Shown here piece by piece: positions 33,720 to 44,327 of a stretch of 64,000 nt of DNA. This stretch comes from Melastoma dodecandrum (taxonomy: Eukaryota; Streptophyta; Magnoliopsida; Myrtales; Melastomataceae): assembly GCA_029817715.1 (NCBI GenBank), contig JARUPY010000017.1, forward strand, positions 99,947 to 163,946, read 5' to 3'. The notes under the pieces are model-generated. The model did no database searches and was not told the DNA's origin. It saw nothing but the letters and a program-made list of their open reading frames with translations. Positions within the stretch are counted from its first letter, which is position 1. Every line of letters begins with the position of its first letter. Both the position numbers and the translations under genes were made by a program.

Positions 33720-34310
33720 CGCGGCACGATCTCGCGACAGGAGTCTTCAACTTCGAGGGCATTGCTTGTTCCAACTAAGGACGCACGATCTGGATAGTCT
33801 AATGCGAAATTGAAATGCATGTACGAACGTAGTGGTTCCGCCCTGCCCAGTGTTCAAATCCTAGTGTTAAAAGCATATCGAGTTGGGTTGTCCTTGTGAT
33901 GTGAAGATTTGTGAATTCTAGCGTTTGCCAGAGCACACAGTCCATGTCAAATCTTTTTCTTGGCTTTGGAAAGCACAATGTTTGTTTGTATTATCTTAAA
34001 TCTCATCTGCTTTTTTATAATTTATTTAGCCCTCAAGTTAAATTAATTAGCATTTTTATCTTAACACATCTATATCTGTATATACTAATAAAAAGGAAAT
34101 GACAACTTAATTTTTTTATATATATTTTGTTGTCTATTGGTAGTTTTAAAAAAATGAAATATTGTAGGAAAGAATATGACAATATTAATTTAACATCAAG
34201 TCATACGCAGTATATTAATATATTTATTACCTCATATTCATGCAGCGCAATGTCATATCATCACAAATCCTTCTACTTCTTTTCTCGTCATAACTAATAA
34301 TATTTTTTAG
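33720..34310. other. 3' flank of the Aux/IAA gene, no gene seen
   Basis: It holds the probable 3' UTR and AT-rich DNA. The frames on the opposite strand at 33592-33820 are shadows of the last exon. No element ends were found before the inverted-repeat element starts at about 34311. Confidence 0.45.
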
Positions 34311-35525
34311 GCCAAATTAGGAAATATATCATGAATTTAGTGACCTTTTTTCAATCTATCGTATACCTAAAAAAATATCATTATATATATGCAACTTTAG
34401 ACGTTACATCGCGTTTATATTCCGTTAGCCAAAGCACTAATAGAGTATTATGTGGCACCAACGTGGCACTAACTCCGTTTCTCCATTTAATGATGATAAA
34501 AAATTTTGGGTTAAATTATCAAATACATCGTGAACTTAGTATCATTTTTCTAATATATCATATACTTAAAAAATGTCATCATATATTCTCAACTTTAAAC
34601 ATTACGTCACATTTATTATCTATCAGTCGTAAGCATTAACGAAATAACACGTAACACCAACGTGTCAAGACTGGTTCACACTTTTTTAATATAATTATCT
34701 TAATCGATTCCAAAGTGAAAAACAATTGTTAATATTGACATATCCTTTCAAGTGTTGATACACTTTTGTAATCTTGCATTGTAAATGCCAACTTGAAATA
34801 ACATTTCCCTAAACAAGTAATAGAGCAAGCAACAAAATCTTGATGTAAGCACGCTAGCGGCATCCAATCATTAAATGCATTAACAAGTCAGAAAGGAACC
34901 TCAAAAATCACATCAATAACACCAAATAGAAGATGAAAGAGGAGTGGAGGAGAGGAGTGCGGGCAAAATGAGTAGCGAGGGGTGTTGCACAATGAGTTAG
35001 GGGGTGCAAGGATGGTGTGTAGAGGAGTGCGAGGAATGGTGCGAGGAGAGAGGTGTGGGACGATCAGTTAATAACCCTAATTTCTCAAAAAAGTGCACGA
35101 CTATCGGCTAATAACCCTAATTTTTTTTAAAAAGAAATTATCTTTGTAAAATAGAAAAATATAGTTAGTCGCATCATTAGTGTCACGTATTACTCCGCTA
35201 GTACTTGGAGCTTACAAGGGATAAATGTGACATAATGTTTAAAGTTGAGGATATACGATGACATTTTTTTAAGTATAGGATATATTAGAAAAAAGGTTAC
35301 TAAGTTCATAATATATTTGATAATTTGACCCGAAAATTTTTATCAAGAGAGACGGAATTAATGTCACTTTGGTACCACGGAATACTCCATTAGTGCTTGT
35401 TGCTGATAGAGGATAAACGTGATGTAACGTCGAAAATTACGGAAATGTGATGATATTTTTTTAAGTATAGAATAAATCGGAAAAAAGGTCACTAAATTTA
35501 GAATAAGTTTGATAATTTGATCAAA
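34311..35525. mobile_element. Long inverted-repeat element with doubled arms
   Basis: Two left units (about 34311-34490 and 34500-34670) are direct imperfect copies of each other. Two right units (about 35160-35345 and 35350-35525) are inverted copies of them. Shared phrases are CATGAATTTAGTGACC and GAACTTAGTATCA on the left against GTTACTAAGTTC and GTCACTAAATTT on the right, plus the GTGGCACCAACGTGGCAC-type segment. The central part (34680-35150) is purine-rich and contains GGAGGAGAGGAGTGCG phrases. It has no transposase. Long arms suggest a MULE-type or foldback non-autonomous element, but no target-site duplication could be fixed, so the ends are approximate. Confidence 0.6.
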
Positions 35526-36286
35526 TTTTTAGAGTAAAATATAAACAATGAAATGGGATGGACAAAATTAATGACGGCTTGCCTGCCCACTCCACATTTT
35601 GGCCACATAACAAAACTGTTAAAATAAATAAAATTATTTTATTTTATTTTATCAAAGGAAAAAAATAATGGTGAACAGGTCTCATCTTAATTCGACCCAA
35701 ATGTCTTTTTACATAATATATATGTATAGTGGTGGGCAAAGGAATCAAAGTTTTCGTCAGGATTTGATGTCGTTTCCACACTTGGTAGTCGCCCTCCTTC
35801 TAGAAAGCGCATGGCCCACACACTTTATACCTACCCATCATTTTGCTAATCGAAATAATTGAGGTTCCAGGACACCCCGGTACTCAACATTCACCTCTTT
35901 AAGCGGCCACGTCCGGGAGTATCCCTCGTACCTGATCGATCACGAGTCTGAATTACTCGATCATCTGGAGTCGTAGAGTCATAAAAATATATATATATAT
36001 TATATTTAATTTCATGGATCCACCTCTATTACTCAAAGGTACCCTTTTTTCTTTTCTTTCTTAAAAAAAATCTCTTTATCGACTGTTGCGACACGGATAC
36101 CGTGATACATTCTCTGACCAGCAGTCCCTTTCGATGGCACTACCGTAATTACCACCCAACACGGACGGCAGATTTGACCCTTTCGTCATTACAAATTCCC
36201 CTTTCTCGTTCTTACACTTGCAAAAATTTAGTGTCCGGATAAAATGTTTCCAACGACCCGAAAGCTGGAATAAGCCGCCCTGGAAA
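35526..36286 (+). promoter_or_regulatory. Upstream region of the LRR receptor kinase gene
   Basis: About 760 bases without a gene. An ATATATATATATATT run lies at about 35986-36002 and a TC-rich run at 36045-36061. A W-box core TTGACC lies at 36174-36179, about 110 bases before the start codon; WRKY factors bind such sites, but a single copy is weak evidence. The 35668-35862 frame has no motif. Confidence 0.35.
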
Positions 36287-39200
36287 ATGTCCTCAATACC
36301 CCTCCTCGTCCTCCTTGTCTCGCTTCTGCCCATGCCCCTCGGGGTAATCTGCCAGTCCCGCGCCGCGGGGGAGGTCGCCACTCTGCTGAGGGCGCGGCGG
36401 GACTGGGGGGACCCGTGGGTGCTCCGGTCGTGGAACTCGTCTTCTGTGTCCTCCCCGTGCAGATGGACGGGGGTGGAGTGCTCCAGCAACGGCACAATTA
36501 GCGGGATCATACTAAGTGATATGAACATCACTGGGAAGATCCCTCCCGCCTTGTGCGACCTCGAGGACCTCGTGGAGCTCGACCTCGCATGGAACTACAT
36601 CCCTGGGGAGTTCCCAAAGTTTCTGTACAACTGTTCGAAGCTTCAAGTGCTGGACCTCTCGCAGAATGTCTTTGTTGGACAGATCCCCAACGACATCGAC
36701 AGGCTACCGACCAGTCTCAGTTACTTGGACCTCGGAGGAAATAATTTTACCGGTGATGTTCCTACGGCAATCGGACGGTTATCTTCGCTGCAGACGTTGA
36801 AACTCTACCAGAACGAGTTTGACGGGACTTTTCCAAAGGAAATCGGGGACTTGAGCAACCTCGAGTTTCTGTGGTTGGCGTATAATGGGAAGTTTACACC
36901 TCAAGCCATTCCCCAGGAGTTCGGCCGGCTCAAGAACCTGAAGTTCCTCTGGATGAAGAACTGTAACCTTATCGGCAAAATACCCGAGAGCTTCAACAAC
37001 CTCTCGAGCCTCGAGCATCTCGATTTATCAATCAACGCAGTGACCGGAGGAATTCCGGACGGGTTGTTTATGCTGCAGAATTTGAGTTATGTGTACCTCT
37101 TCAACAACCAACTGTCCGGCAAGATACCAAGTTCAGTCATGTCAATGAATTTGACTGAGATCGATCTCTCCTCCAATAACTTGACCGGCCCTGTTCCGGT
37201 AGATATTGGGAAGTTAGATCGGCTTACAGTCTTGAATCTGTTCCGCAATCAATTGTCGGGTGAAATCCCCATCGGCATAGGAAGGATTCCCTCGTTGAAG
37301 ATCTTCCACGTCTTCTCAAACAATTTCAACGGCACGCTACCACCGGATTTCGGCCTTAACTCGCTGCTAGAGGAGTTTGAGGTCTCGGAAAACCAGTTCA
37401 CCGGCCCTCTTCCAGAGAATCTTTGTGCAAAAGGAGTCTTGCTAGGGGTTGTTGCTTTCTCGAACAACCTCAGTGGAGGAATCCCAAAATCGCTGTCCGC
37501 CTGCAACAGTCTTCATACCATTCAGATTTACCGTAACAACTTCTCCGGTGAGTTTCCAGAGGATATTTGGGCATTATCGAACTTGTCGAGCCTAATGATA
37601 GGTTGGAACTCGTTCTCGGGGAGTATTCCTAGTAAGCTTGCAGAAAATTTATCTCGAGTGGATATATCCAACAACGGATTCTCCGGAGAACTCCCAGTAG
37701 ATTTTTCGTCTTGGTCGGCCGTGAAGGTTTTCCTTGCCAGCAACAACATGATCTCAGGGAAGATCCCCACAGGGTTGACAGGCCTCTCCAACCTAATGAC
37801 TCTCTCATTGGACGTAAACCGAATCTCTGGTAAGTTGCCGTCTGTGATCGGATCCTGGCAATCTCTGATATCCTTGAACTTGTCGAGGAACAACCTCTCT
37901 GGACAAATCCCCACAGCAATCGGAAGCTTGCCACATCTTCTCGACCTCGACTTGTCAAATAACAGATTCTCTGGGTCAATACCTCCACAGCTGTCCAACC
38001 TCAAGTTCACCATCCTTAACCTGTCCTCGAATCAACTGTCTGGTAAAGTCCCGATTGCATTCGAGAATGCTGCATACGAGATGAGCTTCCTCAACAACTC
38101 GGATCTTTGTTCTGAAAGCCCTACGGTGAACGTCCACAGCTGCGACGAACCAAAGGGAAGATCACAGAAGATGTCGCCATTCAAGTACCTGGCCATAGTG
38201 ATGAGTCTGGCTGTCGTGGTTGGTGTGTTTGCGGTCTTGTTTATGATTGTTGTGTACCGAGCGTACCAAAGGAAACAATTGGACCGCGATTTCGAGACAT
38301 GGAAGATCAAATCCTTTGAGAAAGTCGACTTCACGGAAGCAAACATTTTGTACAAACTGACAGATGACAATCTCATTGGGAGAGGCGGCTCAGGGAAGGT
38401 TTATCGGGTTTTGATCAACGGTGCAGATGAGCACATTGCAGTAAAAAGGATCTCGAGTGGCAGTGGCGGATACCCAGATCCGAAACAGGAACGGGAATTC
38501 CTAGCAGAGGTGGAGATGCTCGGAACGATGAGGCACCGAAACATAGTCAAGTTACTCTGCTACATCTCCAGCGAGAACTCGAAGCTTCTCGTGTACGAGT
38601 ACATGGAGAACCAAAGCCTTGACAGGTGGCTTCATGGCTTAAAACCAAAGGGCGCCCTCGATTGGCCGAAAAGGTTGCAGATCGCAATCGGGGCTGCACA
38701 AGGCCTGTCTTACATGCACCATGATTGTTCGCCTCCCGTAATTCATCGAGACATCAAGTCCAGCAATATACTGCTCGATTTTGAGTTCAAGGCTAAGGTT
38801 GCAGATTTTGGCCTTGCTAAGATCATTCAGAGTGCGCACAGAGATGCTAATGGAGTTTCGACAGTTGCAGGCTCTTTCGGCTATTTTGCCCCTGGTGAGA
38901 TATCAGTATATTTTCATCAGTCATTCATATATTTTCCTCGACTAATCTTTACGTCGATGTTCACAGAATTGGCGTACACAACAAAGTTGAACGAGAAGAT
39001 TGATATGTACAGTTTCGGAGTCGTGTTGCTTGAACTGGTGACAGGACGGGAGGCCCATAACGGTGATGAAGACACTAGCCTCGCTAATTGGGCATGGCGA
39101 CACTACGTCGAGGGGAGGCAAATCTCGGATGCAATGGATGAGACCATCAGAAAGGTCTGTTACTTGGATGAAATGACAACCGTTTTCAAGCTCGGACTAG

Positions 39201-39424
39201 CCTGCACGAGCCAATCACCGGCCTCAAGACCATCAATGAAGGAAGTGCTTCATGTTCTGCAGCAATGTACCCCTAGAGAAGGGTGCGGTGGTGAAAGCAA
39301 GTTGGGAACCGAGTTCGACGTGATTCCGCTGCTCGGTAGCGCCACTTATCTCTCGAGCTATAAGCCGAAGACCCAGTTTCCAGGAAAGGGTAATGACTCC
39401 TTCGCTTACAGTTATAGCGTGTGA
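36287..39424 (+). CDS. LRR receptor-like kinase, subfamily XI, HSL3-like
   Basis: This is a plasma-membrane peptide receptor kinase resembling Arabidopsis HSL3 (HAESA-like; a CTNIP receptor). The start at 36287 is chosen because it gives a signal peptide (MSSIPLLVLLVSLLPMPLGV); an in-frame Met 23 codons upstream would not. The ectodomain has the N-terminal Cys pair (SPCRWTGVEC) and about 20 LRRs to residue 610. A transmembrane segment lies at about 632-656. The kinase has GRGGSG (from 698), Lys720 in IAVKR, HRD at 820-822 (RD type), DFG at 840-842 and a conserved YMENQSLDRWLHG segment. One intron, 38895-38966 (72 nt, GT-AG), interrupts the codon for the E of APE. Spliced, the sequence reads APELAYTTK and the protein is 1021 aa. 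The intron is in frame and has no stop. The 3' end is 182 bases from the convergent ENOD93-like gene. Confidence 0.95.
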   Translation: MSSIPLLVLLVSLLPMPLGVICQSRAAGEVATLLRARRDWGDPWVLRSWNSSSVSSPCRWTGVECSSNGTISGIILSDMNITGKIPPALCDLEDLVELDLAWNYIPGEFPKFLYNCSKLQVLDLSQNVFVGQIPNDIDRLPTSLSYLDLGGNNFTGDVPTAIGRLSSLQTLKLYQNEFDGTFPKEIGDLSNLEFLWLAYNGKFTPQAIPQEFGRLKNLKFLWMKNCNLIGKIPESFNNLSSLEHLDLSINAVTGGIPDGLFMLQNLSYVYLFNNQLSGKIPSSVMSMNLTEIDLSSNNLTGPVPVDIGKLDRLTVLNLFRNQLSGEIPIGIGRIPSLKIFHVFSNNFNGTLPPDFGLNSLLEEFEVSENQFTGPLPENLCAKGVLLGVVAFSNNLSGGIPKSLSACNSLHTIQIYRNNFSGEFPEDIWALSNLSSLMIGWNSFSGSIPSKLAENLSRVDISNNGFSGELPVDFSSWSAVKVFLASNNMISGKIPTGLTGLSNLMTLSLDVNRISGKLPSVIGSWQSLISLNLSRNNLSGQIPTAIGSLPHLLDLDLSNNRFSGSIPPQLSNLKFTILNLSSNQLSGKVPIAFENAAYEMSFLNNSDLCSESPTVNVHSCDEPKGRSQKMSPFKYLAIVMSLAVVVGVFAVLFMIVVYRAYQRKQLDRDFETWKIKSFEKVDFTEANILYKLTDDNLIGRGGSGKVYRVLINGADEHIAVKRISSGSGGYPDPKQEREFLAEVEMLGTMRHRNIVKLLCYISSENSKLLVYEYMENQSLDRWLHGLKPKGALDWPKRLQIAIGAAQGLSYMHHDCSPPVIHRDIKSSNILLDFEFKAKVADFGLAKIIQSAHRDANGVSTVAGSFGYFAPGEISVYFHQSFIYFPRLIFTSMFTELAYTTKLNEKIDMYSFGVVLLELVTGREAHNGDEDTSLANWAWRHYVEGRQISDAMDETIRKVCYLDEMTTVFKLGLACTSQSPASRPSMKEVLHVLQQCTPREGCGGESKLGTEFDVIPLLGSATYLSSYKPKTQFPGKGNDSFAYSYSV

Positions 39425-39606
39425 CCCGAGTGAGCAACAAGACAGCTACTAGCTATCCGCGCCGAGATGCAATAGCAACCCAATATAATAGAATCAGAAG
39501 CCTTTATGTTATTATTGAAATTTCACTAATAACAATGCATCGAGCAGGAAAATAGGAATAAGCTCGTAAGGCTCGAAGTCAAGGTCTCCATAAGCCGAAG
39601 CTAATC

Positions 39607-40201
39607 CTAAGCGGTCCTGTCAAACCGAGCGTTGCTCCTCGCACGCTCTAATATGGTCTTATCTGCCGCGATGAAGAAAGCCGCCACCGAAGCTGCATCA
39701 TTCGTTGAAAAGCAATATGATATAAAGAGTGGATTAAGACTTCATTCGCAATTCGGCAGCAAACAAGCATATGTAGGAACTACGGAAAGAAAAATGAAGC
39801 CAAGAAGGATTCGTGCCTCCTGATACGATGAGCGCCTGCGCGGTGTAGTTGAGGTTGGCCTTCGCCCAAGGGACGAATCGAACTGCCGCCATCTGAAACC
39901 AACAAACACACAACCATAGTTGTCACCCCAATCAGTGTTGAGGAAGGGTGATCCTTTACACTCACAGTCGGAATAGCAGCCATTACGCAGGCGACGCAGG
40001 CTGCCTTGACGCCCTCCCTAACGCCCTCTGGACATCGACATGGGACAACGAACCTCCAGTTAGGACAAGACACAAGATTCACGAAAGAACACGGAACGAA
40101 ACATCCCAGCTTCGGGAGGGATTGATAACAAAACCTTGGGTGGTGCTGATCTGGGGGCCATTGAAGGCCTTGTCCCCAACATCATCTGAAGGGATCCCCA
40201 T
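39607..40201 (-). CDS. ENOD93: Early nodulin 93 (ENOD93)-like protein
   Basis: A small membrane-associated plant protein of the ENOD93 family, whose biochemical role is not settled; recent work in grasses and Arabidopsis links members to mitochondria and nitrogen use. Four exons leftward: 40135-40201 (MGIPSDDVGDKAFNGPQIST), 39966-40027 (GVREGVKAACVACVMAAIPT), 39817-39892 (MAAVRFVPWAKANLNYTAQA then LIVSG), 39607-39692 (SVAAFFIAADKTILERARSN to stop). Together they give 96 aa with consistent phases, the family's usual size. The signature PWAKANLNYTAQALI and the AADKTIL segment are clear, and two hydrophobic stretches are present. The first and second introns have GT-AG ends. The third (39693-39816) only fits with a GC donor. 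The gene is divergent from the PFK gene. Confidence 0.9.
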
Positions 40202-40290
40202 TTCTGTTCTTACAAGAAGATGATGATTTGGAAGATGAGATGGGTTAAATGAGATCGAGTTAGAATTCAGTTTGATGGGTGTTTTGTTTA

Positions 40291-40298
40291 TATTTATA
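40291..40298 (-). promoter_or_regulatory. Candidate TATA box of the ENOD93-like gene
   Basis: TATAAATA on the minus strand lies about 90 bases upstream of the start codon at 40201. The spacing suggests transcription start near 40260. Confidence 0.5.
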
Positions 40299-41028
40299 GT
40301 GTGTGAAACTAGGAATTTGAATGCCTCCACTCCATGGTCTTAGTTTAGTTGAATGTAGGAAGTGGGTGTTGTTCCCTCTCTTTACATACCTGCTATAACT
40401 TTGTCCTGATCTGGGATTGGTCTAAACTAAATCAGAAGATGTCATGTGAATATTCGCCCCCACCATGTCCCCACTTCCCACCACCTTACCCCCAAAAACC
40501 AGACTCCTGTTCATGGCCCCTGGTATTCTAAGGAAAGGAAAGGACCCTCTAGAAAGAAAGTAAACCATCTGGCCACTAATAATTTACTCCCCAACTTTTT
40601 ACATTGAAGAAATTATAAATACCATTTGCATTTGTATGACTATTGATCCGACATTCCTAGGAACCGAATGTTGAAAAGATATGTCACCATCAATCAAAAC
40701 GGATGGGGCATGAAGTAAGTTGGAATCCGATCCTAAGAGGAAGAACAGTAGGGCAGAGAAAATGTTTCACAAGAAAGTGGTTTTAAAAATATATCTAATT
40801 GTAAAAGTTAATTATTGTGGAACAAAAAACTATACTTAAAAACATGGGACGCCGCTTTGGTCCGACTGCAGGGAACTGACAGAGGCCTGCCCTTTTCCCT
40901 CGCTTGCCAAAACCAGAGTTTCCCACTTGGGGGAATCAAAAACTGTCGTCCGGGCCACCTGTTGGCTTAGTAAAGGAGCCAACTTTTTGTGTGTTACTTG
41001 GGAGATTCCCAGTTGGGGGAAAAGGGTC
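40299..41028. other. Divergent intergenic region ENOD93-like / PFK
   Basis: About 730 bases without a gene, AT-rich with a CCCC/ACCA-rich part at 40459-40500. It should hold both promoters. Apart from the ENOD93-side TATA box no clear motif was seen. An upstream in-frame Met at 40927 could extend the PFK N-terminus by 34 residues, but the family start fits 41029 better. Confidence 0.4.
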
Positions 41029-44000
41029 ATGGAGATTTCGCGCAGTAGTAATGGTGGTAATGAGGTGCGGAGGAAGATAGTGGACGGAGTCGCGGGGTAC
41101 GTCCTCGAGGACGTTCCCCACTTTTCTGACTACATCGGCGATCTCCCAGTATGTGGTCCTTTCTTTCGTTTTAATGACTGTGGCTTGAGTTTTTGACTTG
41201 GCGCTTGATCTGGTTTCAGTTTTTAGTTCGGTTGGATTCTCGTTTTGATTGATTTGGGGATGATTTGGCTAGATTTGGATCGAAGGGAGGGTTTTGATCG
41301 GAGTGGGGCGCTCCGGCTGCACGATTTTGAGGGGGTGATTTGGTTAGATTTGGATCAGAGGGAGGGTTTTGATCGGAGTGGGGCGCTCCGTCTGCTTGAT
41401 TTTGACTTGGATTTGCGTGTTCAGATCTGGGGTTAGTGGAAGCCGGTGTTGTTGTTTAAGGGAGGAAGTGCTGACTAGCTACTACGGACGATTGTCTAAG
41501 TAGATGATGATCAAGGACTGGCTATTCGGATGTAGCTTGCCTTTTTTTTTTTTTGATAAGTTAGCTTGGCTATGTTTTTGCCTCATAAGGAAGTATAACG
41601 TTCTGATTTTGGAATGTCCATTGTTGTTCATGACTTGGTTTGATTTTCCTACTCTTTTCCTTTGGTGGCAGACGTATCCCAATCCCCTTCGGTCTAATCC
41701 TGCTTATTCCGTGGTTAAGTGAGTATTGGTCTTGCATTCTCGCAATGGCTTCTCTTTTTCAACGGATATATATTTGGATCGCTTTTGGAATAAATAATTT
41801 TGGCTGCTGCTACTTCCTTGCTTCAGGCAATATTTTGTAAATATGGATGATACGGTTGCTCAGAAGGTAAATCTCTTGTTTTCCTAGTGTTGCACGTGTG
41901 AGTAACTCATGATATGCTATCTGCGGAGGGATGTATTGCCGCTCGGTTATTGATTCTCTCTCAGCTGACCCTAGCTGGCTGCTACAGGTCGTTGTTCACA
42001 AGGATGGACCTCGAGGAATCCACTTTCGCCGTGCTGGGCCTCGTCAAAAGGTTTGTGCTTGTGCATAATCGCTGATTGTTAAGAACATTGTCAATTATCT
42101 TACTCAAATTTTTGTGTAATAGGTCTACTTTGAATCGGATGAAGTGCATGCATGTATTGTCACATGTGGTGGTCTCTGCCCGGGACTGAACACCGTTATT
42201 CGGGAAATTGTCTGCGGCCTCTATCACATGTATGGTGTGTCCAAGATTCTTGGGATTGATGTAAGTTATTTCCGTTCCTAACTTATTTCTACTTTCTTTC
42301 TAAATCTGACTAAAAGTATCGTCCTCATGTTGTTTCTAAATGAAATTGATACTGCAGTTTTGGATTTGTCTATGGGGATCTTAATGAGATTCATGGGAGA
42401 CAGGCACATAATATTTTTTTTCTTATCTGTTACGCTTGTCAGGGAGGATACAGGGGTTTCTACTCCAAAAACACCGTCACTTTAACTCCGAAGGTTGTCA
42501 ATGATATACACAAGCGAGGAGGTACCATTTTAGGAACATCACGAGGAGGTCATGATACAATGAAGATAGTTGACAGTATTCAGGATCGTGGAATTAACCA
42601 GGTGTGGTGATGTGGGCCTATTTAAATTACAGAAGTGCACACTTTAGGCCGTTCAAATATCGACTTTTGTCGAGTATTTATTTTCTCCAAGATCTTTTGC
42701 ATTTGTGAAAATTAATGTATATTGCTGTTTGTCAAGGTTTTCATAATTGGAGGAGATGGAACTCAAAAGGGGGCAGCTGTAATCTATGAAGTAAGAGAAA
42801 ACATAATAAATCTTTCATCTTCCTCAGTTTAGCCAAAAAAAGGGGTCATTCGACAGCTTCTCTGATGATTTGGCTTGAGGAAGTAGTTCATATCTCTCTA
42901 ATATTCTTCTTTTTCGTCACTTAGGAGATCAGACGTCGTGGCCTCAAAGTTTCCGTTGCTGGTATCCCCAAAACAATTGACAATGACATCCCCGTACTTT
43001 CCTTAGGCCCCGCCCTTGAATTTATCTTTGATATGGCTAAAGCTCTAGATGGTCATTTATGTAACTATGGATCATTGCCTTGCGTTGACTCAGGTAATTG
43101 ACAAGTCATTTGGCTTTGATACTGCGGTCGAGGAAGCCCAGCGTGCGATAAATGCTGCTCATGTGGAAGCTGAAAGCATTGAGAACGGAATCGGTGTAGT
43201 GAAGTTGATGGGCCGATATAGTGGTAAGATGCATACCAGCCTCAAGACAGTGTTTGGCTTCAGCATTTACTAAGTTGTTGGGGTATTGCTTGTTCAGGAT
43301 TCATCGCTATGCATGCTACCCTTGCCAGCCGTGACGTCGACTGCTGTTTGATCCCGGAGTCACCATTTTATCTCGAAGGGAAGGGAGGGCTCTTCGAATT
43401 TGTTGAGAAGCGGCTCAAAGAAAATGGACACATGGTCATCGTCATAGCAGAAGGAGCTGGCCAGGACTTGGTGAATGCAAGCTTGGAATCCATGAGCCAG
43501 AAGGACGCTTCCGGAAACAAGCTACTTCAGGACGTGGGTCTGTGGATATCTCATGGAATCAAGGTAGGCTTGTGATGACAGGTTGATCTCCTTCGTTGAC
43601 TGATTATTCGGACATCTCACTGCTTCTCGTTGCAGGACCATTTCGCCTGTCTGCATAAGATGCCAATTAACCTCAAGTACATAGGTCGGTAGAAGAAACT
43701 TGTATTGGCACTCGATGCTTATTGGTCTGGGCCAATAAACTCTAAAGTTGCCTGTTGCAGATCCTACTTACATGATCAGGGCAATTCCAAGCAACGCTTC
43801 CGATAACGTCTATTGCACGCTTCTGGCACATAGTGCGATTCATGGTGCAATGGCTGGATTTACAGGCTTCACCGTGGGACCTGTCAATGGGCGACACGCC
43901 TACATTCCTTTCGATGTGAGTGCTTTTAAGCCCTCGTGCTCTTGCATAAATAAGAACCTTAATAAATACATTTTTGTTTGTTTGCAGCGGGTTACAGAGA

Positions 44001-44182
44001 CGCAGAACAAGGTAGTTATAACTGACAGAATGTGGGCTAGGCTTCTGTCCTCGACAAATCAGCCGAGCTTCTTGAGCTTGAACGATGTAGCTGGAGAGGA
44101 AGAGTCGCCTAGGCCATCGGTTGATGAACAGAATGGTGCTGAGACTGGCATTCGCACTGGAACAGAAAATAAAGTCGCTTAA
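41029..44182 (+). CDS. PFK: ATP-dependent 6-phosphofructokinase (cytosolic PFK3-like)
   Basis: It phosphorylates fructose 6-phosphate at C1 with ATP, the committed step of glycolysis. Thirteen exons: 41029-41148, 41672-41718, 41827-41866, 41988-42050, 42123-42260, 42443-42601, 42737-42790, 42925-42993, 43094-43223, 43298-43563, 43636-43684, 43761-43915, 43988-44182, all GT-AG, total 494 aa, close to the usual plant size. Motifs: [15 protein letters not shown] (104-118), the nucleotide loop GGDGTQKGA (194-202) and the catalytic PKTIDNDIP (222-230). GGDGT rather than GGDD indicates the ATP and not the pyrophosphate enzyme. MGRYSG and the C-terminal [20 protein letters not shown] segment match cytosolic PFK3/7-type enzymes. 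No transit peptide is seen. Intron 1 (523 nt) holds a 75-bp tandem duplication. The stop is 145 bases from the convergent Aurora gene. Confidence 0.96.
41262..41411 (+). repeat. 75-bp tandem duplication in PFK intron 1
   Basis: Two adjacent copies (41262-41336 and 41337-41411) share GGGAGGGTTTTGATCGGAGT and GGGGCGCTCCG with few differences. The duplication is stop-free in one frame, giving a false 63-codon ORF. Confidence 0.85.
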
Positions 44183-44327
44183 ATGGCAGCTTCCATCATC
44201 AACTTTTTACTATTAGTCATGTTGTGCTTCGGTCATTGAGCTCGCTGTTGATAGATACTGGCTACACTTTTGGTTCACTAGATTCGCTGGATTATCAAAA
44301 TATGACTTTGTTTTTAACTTATTTATA

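Noticed and set aside
36076..38376. Several minus-strand ORFs over the LRR receptor kinase (up to 161 aa)
   Set aside because: They are shadows of the repeated LRR codons in a long real gene.
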